Translations under genes and position numbers: made by a program
Assembly (NCBI RefSeq): GCF_017654315.1
Contig: NZ_CP072203.1
Span: forward strand, 2,852,001-2,916,000
Source: Gordonia polyisoprenivorans
GTDB taxonomy: Bacteria > Actinomycetota > Actinomycetes > Mycobacteriales > Mycobacteriaceae
Length of the DNA stretch: 64,000 bases
Reading direction: 5' to 3'
Shown here: piece after piece, positions 10,364 to 18,400 of the stretch
Position numbering within the stretch: the stretch's first letter is position 1
Layout: each line of letters opens with the position of its first letter
The notes under the pieces: model-generated
Seen by the model: the letters and a program-made list of their open reading frames with translations, nothing else
Told to the model about the DNA's origin: nothing
Databases searched by the model: none

Positions 10364-10389
10364 CCCTTGCGGCACACGGTTTGCAAGGG
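10364..10389 (+). promoter_or_regulatory. Stem-loop at the end of the rho leader
   Basis: CCCTTGC (10364-10370) pairs perfectly with GCAAGGG (10383-10389) around a 12-base loop. The hairpin ends five bases before the AAAGGA ribosome site (10394-10399) of rho. It could regulate rho translation or be a target of Rho-dependent autoregulation, which is known for rho in other bacteria. No U-tract follows, so it is not an intrinsic terminator. Confidence 0.4.
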
Positions 10390-10404
10390 AATGAAAGGAC
10401 ATCC

Positions 10405-12375
10405 GTGACCGATACGGACCTGATCACCGCACCCGCTTCCGCAGACACGACCACCGAAGCGGCGGCGCCGAAGACCCGCGCCCGCAGCGCCCGAACCGGA
10501 CTGTCCGGCATGGTGCTGAGCGAACTCCGTGCGCTCGCCGGGGAACTGGGCATCAAGGGCACCTCAGGCATGCGCAAGGGTGACCTCATCGCCGCGATCA
10601 AGGAACGCCAGTCCGGCGGTTCGCCGAAATCCGGCGAGCAGGCCAAGGCCGGTTCCCCCGAACAGATGACGATCACCGCTGACGAGCCCACCAGCCGTCC
10701 GGTGCGCGGACGCGCGGCCAAGAACGGCGCCGCCGACACCGGCGCACGCGAGAACGGTGCCTCCCAGGCCGCGGACTCCGACGCCGCAGCCGGCGCCGAG
10801 AAGACCGACGCCGCACCGAAGAAGCGCTCCGAGCGCGAGTCCCCCGACACCTCCGGCGAGTCGACGAGCGGTGGCGGCGAGGCCCGTTCCGAGCGCCGCG
10901 ACAACCGAGCCGATGCCGAGGGCGACGACGCATCGGGCAACCAGCGCAACCGCAATCGCAACCGCAACAACCAGAATCGCGAGGGTGGCCAGAACCGTGA
11001 GGGTGGCCAGAACCGCGAGTCGGGCCAGAATCGCGAGGGCAACCGGAACAGCGGTAACAACCAGGGCGGTAACAACCAGGGCGGGCAGGGCCAGAACGGC
11101 AACCGCGACAACAACCGCGACGACGACGACGACCAGGGCGGCCGACGCCGCGGACGTCGATTCCGCGAGCGGCGTCGTGGGCGCGACCGCGAGAACACCT
11201 CGGGCGAGCCCCAGATCTCCGAGGACGATGTCATCGCCCCCGTCGCGGGCATCCTCGATGTGCTCGACAACTACGCGTTCGTCCGCACCTCGGGTTACCT
11301 CGCCGGCCCCAACGACGTCTACGTCTCGATGAACCTCGTGCGCAAGAACGGCTTACGCCGCGGTGACGCCATCACCGGTGCGGTGAAGGTGCCCCGCGAG
11401 GGTGAACAGCCCAATCAGCGGCAGAAGTTCAATCCGCTGGTGCGACTCGACACCGTCAACGGGGCCGAGGTCGAGGCCGCCAGGAAGCGCCCGGAGTTCG
11501 GCAAGCTGACACCGCTCTATCCGAATCAGCGCCTGCGTCTGGAGACGACCCCCGATCGCCTGTCGACCCGCGTGATCGATCTGATCATGCCGATCGGCAA
11601 GGGGCAGCGAGCATTGATCGTGTCGCCGCCGAAGGCCGGTAAGACCACGATCATCCAGGACATCGCGAACGCGATCACCACCAACAACCCGGAATGCCAT
11701 CTCATGGTGGTGCTCGTCGACGAGCGCCCCGAAGAGGTGACCGATATGCAGCGCTCGGTCAAGGGTGAGGTCATCGCCTCGACGTTCGACCGTCCGCCGT
11801 CAGATCACACCTCCGTCGCCGAGCTGGCCATCGAGCGCGCCAAGCGTCTGGTCGAGGGTGGCAAGGACGTCGTGGTGTTGCTCGACTCCATCACCCGTCT
11901 CGGTCGCGCCTACAACAACGCCTCCCCGGCATCGGGTCGCATCCTCTCCGGTGGTGTCGACTCGACCGCGCTGTATCCGCCGAAGCGTTTCCTCGGTGCC
12001 GCGCGCAATATCGAGAACGGCGGGTCGCTGACGATCATCGCCTCCGCGCTGGTCGAGACCGGCTCCACCGGCGACACCGTGATCTTCGAGGAATTCAAGG
12101 GCACCGGTAACGCCGAACTCAAACTCGACCGCAAGATCGCCGACCGCCGGGTGTTCCCGGCCGTCGATGTCAATCAGTCGAGCACGCGTAAGGACGAGCT
12201 GTTGATGTCGCCCGAGGAATTCGGGATCGTCTACAAGTTGCGTCGCGTGCTGAGCGGCCTCGATTCGCAGCAGGCGATCGACCTGTTGATCAGCCAGCTC
12301 AAGAAGACCAAGACCAACATCGAGTTCCTGATGCAGGTGCAGACCAATGCGCCGGGCGCGATGAAGGACGACTGA
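10405..12375 (+). CDS. rho: Transcription termination factor Rho
   Basis: Rho is a hexameric RNA-dependent ATPase that ends transcription. The 656-residue protein has an N-terminal Rho_N helix-extended-loop-helix segment (LSELRALAGELGIKGTSGMR, near residues 39-58). A long low-complexity insertion rich in Asn, Arg, Gly and Asp spans about residues 90-270. The cold-shock-like RNA-binding domain starts near VAGILDVLDNYAFVRTSGYL, and the ATPase core has Walker A SPPKAGKTT at 407-415 and Walker B VVLLDSITRLGRA. The GTG at 10405 is preferred for its AAAGGA site and the MTDTDL N-terminus seen in relatives. In-frame ATG 10357 and more distant codons would only add leader sequence. Such insertions are typical of actinobacterial Rho. 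Confidence 0.95.
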   Translation: MTDTDLITAPASADTTTEAAAPKTRARSARTGLSGMVLSELRALAGELGIKGTSGMRKGDLIAAIKERQSGGSPKSGEQAKAGSPEQMTITADEPTSRPVRGRAAKNGAADTGARENGASQAADSDAAAGAEKTDAAPKKRSERESPDTSGESTSGGGEARSERRDNRADAEGDDASGNQRNRNRNRNNQNREGGQNREGGQNRESGQNREGNRNSGNNQGGNNQGGQGQNGNRDNNRDDDDDQGGRRRGRRFRERRRGRDRENTSGEPQISEDDVIAPVAGILDVLDNYAFVRTSGYLAGPNDVYVSMNLVRKNGLRRGDAITGAVKVPREGEQPNQRQKFNPLVRLDTVNGAEVEAARKRPEFGKLTPLYPNQRLRLETTPDRLSTRVIDLIMPIGKGQRALIVSPPKAGKTTIIQDIANAITTNNPECHLMVVLVDERPEEVTDMQRSVKGEVIASTFDRPPSDHTSVAELAIERAKRLVEGGKDVVVLLDSITRLGRAYNNASPASGRILSGGVDSTALYPPKRFLGAARNIENGGSLTIIASALVETGSTGDTVIFEEFKGTGNAELKLDRKIADRRVFPAVDVNQSSTRKDELLMSPEEFGIVYKLRRVLSGLDSQQAIDLLISQLKKTKTNIEFLMQVQTNAPGAMKDD

Positions 12376-12420
12376 GACCGGTCTCGCCGCAGGGGATTTG
12401 GCCCCGCGAGCCGACCACTT

Positions 12421-12461
12421 CGAGCCGCCCTCGACCATCACCGATGGTCGAGGGCGGCTCG
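12421..12461. terminator. Perfect 19-bp hairpin between convergent rho and haem-protein genes
   Basis: Bases 12421-12439 are the exact reverse complement of 12443-12461, with a three-base ACC loop. It lies 46 bases after the rho stop and 69 bases before the end of the convergent minus-strand gene, so it can act in both directions. No long T-run follows, as is usual for actinobacterial hairpin terminators. Confidence 0.8.
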
Positions 12462-12529
12462 GTTCGCTGGGTGTTTGGTTCGCTGTGTGGTCGGTCTGGC
12501 TGTGTGGCCCTGTCGTGCGCCGGGCCGGC

Positions 12530-13567
12530 TCAGGCGATCAGATCGGTCAGCAGATGATCCCAGGCGGCGAACACCGGTGCGGGCACCGGGCCGGTCTGGG
12601 TGAGTACGAGGCTGCAGGCGCCGTGCCGGTCGTACAGCTCGATCGAGCCGGTGCGACCCCACACGCCGTCCGACCAGGTGATCCAGGATTCGGCGACCAG
12701 ACCGAAGTTGATCATGGCCCGCGCGCGCCCGGAGGCCACGACCATCTGACCGCGGTGCTCGCGGGCGCCGTCGAGCTGATCGTGGCGCATCTGGATGCAC
12801 CCGGGTGCACAGGTGGCCGTCGTCATCTGCATACCCAGGAGCGCAGCGTGTTCGAGCGCGGCGATCACCTGCCGGTCGTCGACCCTGCGGAAACCGGCAT
12901 CGGACAGACCCGGGAGTTCGGTGCGCCGCGCGACACCACCGTCGGCGAGGATCGAATCGAACTGGGTGATCTGATCGTCGTCGGCCTGAGCAGGTGTCGG
13001 AACCGACCAGCTCGCCGAGGCGTCGGGACCGTATGAGTCGAGGCCGGCTGCGTCGGCGAAGGTCGGATCGGCGCGCCCGAGTCCGATCGACTCGAAGGCC
13101 AGCCGGTCACTGTGCTCGGTGAGATATGTGGCATGAGCGGTGTTTCCGTCGACGTCGAAGAACCGCAGGGTCGGCGGGACATGCGCAGCGGGTTCGGTGA
13201 TCAGCGCCGACCCCAGCCGAGCAGGGTTGAGCCGCAACGTGATGCGGGAGGCGTCGCAGCGGATCGGCCCGCCCGGATGCACCGGCGGCTCGTGGGTGCC
13301 GACGTCGTTGCAGACCACCGGCCCCGCCACGGTGACACCGACCACCTGGTCGAGGTGCGGCAGATGCGCTCCGACGACGGCGGGCTCGAGACCGAGTACG
13401 GTACCGGTGAAACCGGGGGAGGCCATCAGCGTTGCGAGATCGCTGGTTCCCGAACTCCCTGGCGCACAACCACATCCCTTGTCACGCCGACAGCTCCTCG
13501 ACAGCGACGTGCCGGTGCTGTCGGGGGCGTTCTCGGGGCCGGGAGTGGGCTCGCGGTTGGTGGGCAT
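12530..13567 (-). CDS. HemS/ChuS-like haem-utilisation protein
   Basis: The 345-residue protein has the length and two-half layout of HemS/ChuS/HmuS haem-handling proteins. The first half ends with the family-like block LRFFDVDGNTAHATYLTEHSD near residues 130-150. The second half carries CIQMRHDQLDG followed by a SIELYDRHG block near the C-terminus. HemS-type proteins bind haem in the cytoplasm and pass it on or degrade it. The N-terminal 40 residues contain a small Cys cluster (Cys26, Cys32, Cys34), which I do not recognise as standard. It is the last gene of the gltB-diflavin reductase operon, 15 bases after the reductase stop. The family call rests on pattern recognition; the haem-ligand His could not be placed. 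Confidence 0.65.
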   Translation of the reverse strand: MPTNREPTPGPENAPDSTGTSLSRSCRRDKGCGCAPGSSGTSDLATLMASPGFTGTVLGLEPAVVGAHLPHLDQVVGVTVAGPVVCNDVGTHEPPVHPGGPIRCDASRITLRLNPARLGSALITEPAAHVPPTLRFFDVDGNTAHATYLTEHSDRLAFESIGLGRADPTFADAAGLDSYGPDASASWSVPTPAQADDDQITQFDSILADGGVARRTELPGLSDAGFRRVDDRQVIAALEHAALLGMQMTTATCAPGCIQMRHDQLDGAREHRGQMVVASGRARAMINFGLVAESWITWSDGVWGRTGSIELYDRHGACSLVLTQTGPVPAPVFAAWDHLLTDLIA

Positions 13568-13582
13568 GACGCCCTTCCTTTC

Positions 13583-15442
13583 CTAGTAGACGTCGCGCAG
13601 GTAGCGCTTGGCCTTCTTCAGTTGATCGAGGTAGTCACCGGCCTGATCGGCAGAGCGGGAACCGTGCTCGGCGATGATCTCGGTGAGTGCGGTCTCCACG
13701 TCGCGTGCCATCCGGGTCGCGTCGCCGCACACATACAGGTGCGCACCGGATTCCAGCCACGCGAAGAGCTCCGCCCCCTGCTCGCGCATCCGGTCCTGTA
13801 CATAGACCTTGCGATCCTGATCACGGGAGAACGCGAGATCCACGCGGGTGAGCACACCGTCGGCGCGGAATTGGTCGATCTCATCGGCGTAGAGATAGTC
13901 GGTGGCGTGATGCTGGTCGCCGAAGAATAGCCAGTTCCGTCCCGAACAGCCGCGGGCCTGCCGCTCGTGCAGGAACGCCCGGAACGGTGCGATCCCGGTG
14001 CCCGGCCCGATCATGATGGTCGCGACGTCGTCGGCCGGCAGCCGGAATGACTTGTTGGGGGTGATGAAGACGTCGACGGTGTCGCCGTCGTTGCGGCGAT
14101 CGGCGAGGAACGTCGAACACACCCCGCCACGTTCACGCTCGCCGGAGCGGTAGCGGACGGTGGCCATGGTGATGTGCACCGTGCCCTGGTGTGCGCGGGG
14201 ACTCGACGAGATCGAGTACACCCGGTGCGCCAACGGGCGCAGCTCGGCGAGCAACTCCTCGGGGGTGATCGTCAGCGACGGGTCGACCTCGAGGAGGTCG
14301 AGTACGTCCTTGCCCCACAGCCACGCGTCGAGGGCCTCCTTGTCGCCGGTGGACACCAGGTGCAGCAACTCCGGATCCTGACTGCGCGAGGCGATGTAGT
14401 CGACCAGATACTTCGACGGCGTCGCGATCTCGTACTGACGTGTCAGCGCGTCACGCAACGTGCGGGTGGACCTGCGGTCGGTGATCTGCTCCTCACCGGT
14501 TGCGCCGAGGCGGGCGATCACGCGCTCCACCAGAGAGGGATCGTTGACCGGGGCGATGCTGATGCCATCGCCCGGCTCGTAGGTGATTCCGCTGTCGCCC
14601 AACGAGATCACCAGATGACGGACCTCCTTGCCCGACCCCGGGCCGGACAACACCGTGTTGGCGACGATGGTCGCCGGATACGGGTTCTTGCGACCCCACT
14701 TCGCCGGGGTACGCGACGTGGTCGCCAGGGCGGGGGCAACGGTTTCGGCCGCAGTGGGGACCGAAGGTGGAGTGGCCGGTGACGAGGAGTCGGGGGCCAA
14801 GGAATCGGGGGCGGTGGAGGAGCCCGTTTCTGACTTGTCGGTGTCGACGGCGGCCAGCGCGGTGATCGCGCCGGAGATCCACTCGCGGGCCGGTTCCTCG
14901 TAGTCGACGTCGCAGTCGACCCGGTCGATCACGCGGGTGGCGCCGAGTTGCGCCAGTCGGGCGTCGATGTTCTTCCCGGCCTGACAGAATCCGTCGTAAA
15001 TCGAATCACCCAGCGCCAGAACGCCGTAGAACAACCCGTCCAGGCGTGGCGCGTCGGGTGCGGCGAGTGCTTGCCAGAACAGCTCACCGTTGTCGGGCAT
15101 ATCGCCCTCGCCGTAGGTGGAGGTGATCACCACCAACCGCCGCACCGCGGTCAGGTCGTCGAGTTCCAGGGCGTCGAGACCGCAGAACTGTGGGACGAAG
15201 CCCTGTGCACCGGCCTGTTCGACGAGCTGTTCGGCGAGATATTCGGCGGTCCCGGTCTGGGAACCGAACACCACCTGCAGGGCGATCCCGGCCGGGGCGG
15301 CCGCGGCAAGCGCTCCGGTGGGTTGCGCGGTGGCCGATCCGGCCATCGCGATCTTGGTGTTCAATCCGGCGAGAAAGCCCGCCAGCCAGGCCTTCTGATC
15401 GCCGGTGAACGGAACATCGGAGGGAATGTAGGGCAATTGCAT
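13583..15442 (-). CDS. Diflavin reductase, CysJ-like (sulfite reductase flavoprotein alpha type)
   Basis: The 619-residue protein carries an N-terminal flavodoxin-like FMN domain (VVFGSQTGTAEYLAEQL, then TSTYGEGDMPDNGELFW and LALGDSIYDGFCQAGK). A Ser/Pro/Thr/Ala-rich linker follows, then a CysJ-like FAD/NADPH module with the RVYSISSSP FAD motif, GGVCSTFL, the GPGTGIAPFRAFL NADPH motif and the C-terminal KRYLRDVY. Such proteins pass electrons from NADPH through FAD and FMN to a partner. The usual partner CysI is absent; the gene sits one base after the GltB-like gene and before a HemS-like gene. The start at 15442 gives MQLPYIPSDVPF, typical of the family; the longer reading frame into gltB is rejected. 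Confidence 0.92.
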   Translation of the reverse strand: MQLPYIPSDVPFTGDQKAWLAGFLAGLNTKIAMAGSATAQPTGALAAAAPAGIALQVVFGSQTGTAEYLAEQLVEQAGAQGFVPQFCGLDALELDDLTAVRRLVVITSTYGEGDMPDNGELFWQALAAPDAPRLDGLFYGVLALGDSIYDGFCQAGKNIDARLAQLGATRVIDRVDCDVDYEEPAREWISGAITALAAVDTDKSETGSSTAPDSLAPDSSSPATPPSVPTAAETVAPALATTSRTPAKWGRKNPYPATIVANTVLSGPGSGKEVRHLVISLGDSGITYEPGDGISIAPVNDPSLVERVIARLGATGEEQITDRRSTRTLRDALTRQYEIATPSKYLVDYIASRSQDPELLHLVSTGDKEALDAWLWGKDVLDLLEVDPSLTITPEELLAELRPLAHRVYSISSSPRAHQGTVHITMATVRYRSGERERGGVCSTFLADRRNDGDTVDVFITPNKSFRLPADDVATIMIGPGTGIAPFRAFLHERQARGCSGRNWLFFGDQHHATDYLYADEIDQFRADGVLTRVDLAFSRDQDRKVYVQDRMREQGAELFAWLESGAHLYVCGDATRMARDVETALTEIIAEHGSRSADQAGDYLDQLKKAKRYLRDVY

Positions 15443-15443
15443 C

Positions 15444-18400
15444 TCAGGAGACCTCCGGTAGGACTGCGGCGGCCGAACGTGCGAGGGACTCGGCGACGTC
15501 GGGGATCGCTCGGGTGGCGAACAATTCGTCGAAACTCGGTAGCCGACCGAGTCGTTCATGATTGCGGCGGTCCTGGTGGAGAATCCAGCCATAGGTACCG
15601 GGGGCATCCATCGAGCGCACATTGCGGCGTTCGAGTGCCGCCTTGTAGTCGTCGACGCGTTTGGCGGAGACGAGCGCGGCGATCTGCTCGGAGTCGTACT
15701 GCGCCAGAATGTCTCGCACATAGCGGGACACCCGGGCGATGAGATCGTGATCCTCGGTCAGGATCAGATTGCGGGCCGCACGCGCGAGGAACTCCTCACT
15801 CGCCGAACCCGTTGCCGCCCTGGTGCTTCGGTGGTTCAGACGCGCGCCGGCCACCTCGCGGGCGAGTTCGTACACCGTGAAAGCGCCCAGCAGCCGGTAC
15901 ATGTCGGCGTCGTCGGTGTGGCCGTACTCGGGCACCACACCCTCGGCGACGGGCGTCCCCGACCGCAGATCGGCCTTGAGGGTCCGGATCTGGTCGAGTG
16001 CCATCGCGCCGGCGAGCTCATCGCGCAGCGCTCGCGGACTCAGCGTCGTCATGAGGGTATCGGCATCCTGATGGGCCAGTAGAGCTCGAGGCAGCGCATA
16101 ACTCACGTAATGGCGTTCGGTCTCCCAGTTCTCGAGCAGCCGTGTGGCCAACGCCGAGTCGGTGGCCTCGGCGTGCATCTGCAGCAGGGTGAACGCGGCG
16201 TGGTGATGGATCGGGGCGAGTGGATCGTCGACGCCGGTGATCGCGCCAACGATCACCGAGTCGTTGCTGATCCGTTCGGCGAGTTCGCATCCGGGATCGT
16301 ACTGATAGAGAAAGCCGCCGCTCATCCCGTTGCCCAGGCCGTTGCCGTAGCCGCCGAGGTTGAACACGGCACCGCCGGTCATGTATTCACAACCGAATTC
16401 GCCGAGCCCTTCCACCACGGCCGTGGCCCCGGAGTTGCGGACCGCGAAGCGATCTCCGGCCTCACCCTCGACGAACAGGCGTCCGCCGGTGGCCCCGAAA
16501 AGGGCGAAATTGCCGATGAGGACGTTGCCCCCGAGTGCGGGGGAGCCGCCACCGGGAGACCGCACCACGACGGTGCCACCGCACATCGACTTGCCCACCC
16601 CGTCGTTGCAGGTTCCGCGGTGCTCCAGTCGCATCCCGTCGTTACAGAAGGCGGCGTAGGACAGACCGGCCGAACCGGAGGTGGCGATGACCACGGTGTC
16701 GGCGTCGAGATGGCGTCGCCCGCGATCATCGCGGATCGCGGCGGCCACCTCGGAACCGGTCCCGTGATTGAGCCGCCGCTCGATGTCGACGGCGAGTTGT
16801 GCACCGACACTTCGGTTGCGGTTGGTCAGCACCACCGGTGTGGTGTGGACCCCGTCGCGGGCCTCGTCGACGAGCGCGCGCCAGACCTGCTCGCCGAGCG
16901 TGTCGTCGACGCGGTAATCCCGTTCGAGATACACCGGATCGGTGATCTCGGGTGCCTCGATCCGCGCGAGCAGCGCTTGCGGGCGCAGATCGGTGACGAG
17001 TGCGGGATGATCGATCAGCCGCAGCAGATCGGTGCGTCCCCGGGCGGCGCGCAGATCCGGCAACCCGAGGTCGGCAAGGAGTTCGCGGACCTCGTGGGCG
17101 ACATTGAGCAGATACTGCGCCATCGCCCGTGGATCGCCGTCGAACACCTCCGGATTGGTGGTGAGCCCGGCCGGGCACTTGATGTTGCAGTTCTTGGCCA
17201 TCACGCAACCGATCATCATCAGTGCGGCGGTACCGAATTCGAAGCTGTCGGCACCGAGCAGGGCCGAGACGAGTACATCGCGTCCGGTCTGGTGGGCACC
17301 GGAGGTCCGCAGCACCACCTTCTGGCGCAGCCCGTGCACCGACAACGCCTGATGGACCTCGGCGAGCCCGATCTCGGCGGCTCGGCCCGCATACCGCAGG
17401 CTCGTCACCGACGCCGCGCCGGTTCCGCCGGTGTTGCCCGCCACGTTGATGACGTCGGCGCCGGCCTTGGCGACACCGACCGCGATGGTGCCGATGCCCT
17501 CGGAACTGACGAGTTTGACGATCACCCGAACACGCGCGGCCTTGCAGTCGTGGATGAGCTGGGCGAGATCCTCGATGGAGTAGGTGTCGTGGTGCGGAGG
17601 TGGGCTGACGAGTTCGACGCCGGGCGTACCGCCACGGGCGGCGGCGATCTCCACGGTCACCTTGGGTGCCGGGAGTTGGCCGCCCTCGCCGGGTTTGGCT
17701 CCCTGACCGATCTTGATCTCGAGTTCGGTGAGCATCGGGTCGGCGAGGTAACCGGCCCAGATCCCGAATCGTCCGGAGGCGAACTGCTTGATCCGCGAGG
17801 CGCGCAGCGTCCCGTAACGCGAGAGATGTTCGCCGCCCTCACCACAATTGGACAGGCCACCGACCATGTTGGTGCCGTGGGCCACCGCCTCATGGGCGGG
17901 TGCGACGAGTGCGCCGTGACTCATTGCGCCGGAGGCGAAGGTCGCCGTGATCTCATGTGCGGGTTGCACGTCGGTGAGCGCGATCGGTGGGGTGTCGGCC
18001 ACCGGCTCCAGGATGTCGCGCAACGCGCTCGGGCGGCGGGCCCGCGTGGTCGCCAGATCGGCGACGAAGCCGCGATAGGCGTCGGTGACGGTGAACCGAT
18101 CGATCTCGGCGGGACTCAATGCCGCAAAGCTGCTGTCCTCGTAGACCTCGTCACCCAGACCGAACGCGTCGGTGAGGGTGGCCAGGGTGAGCAGGCGGAC
18201 CGTGTCACCGAGCCCCTCGGCCTCGGCCTTCGTCGATTCGTCTGGCGCCGAGGAGAAATGGATCTTCTCGTCGACGAGGGCGCCGTATCCGCGGACGGCT
18301 GCGGCGCCGAACGAGTGTCCGGCACCCTCGGCGCGTTCCTTGAACAGGCCGAGCAGGGGTAGGTCGGTGTCGGCAGCCGGTACCGGGGCGTTCATCGCCG

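Noticed and set aside
10960..11100. Short DNA repeats (about 18-21 bases) suggesting a minisatellite
   Set aside because: They encode the QNREGG-type repeats of the Rho insertion and are explained by the protein.
13583..15721. 712-codon version of the diflavin reductase
   Set aside because: The first 93 codons overlap the 3' end of the GltB-like gene in another frame; the family N-terminus starts at 15442.
16110..18362. Long plus-strand open frame of 750 codons opposite the GltB-like gene
   Set aside because: It is an antisense shadow of a GC-rich gene with clear GltB motifs; its own translation is low-complexity His/Asp/Gly/Arg sequence without family signals.
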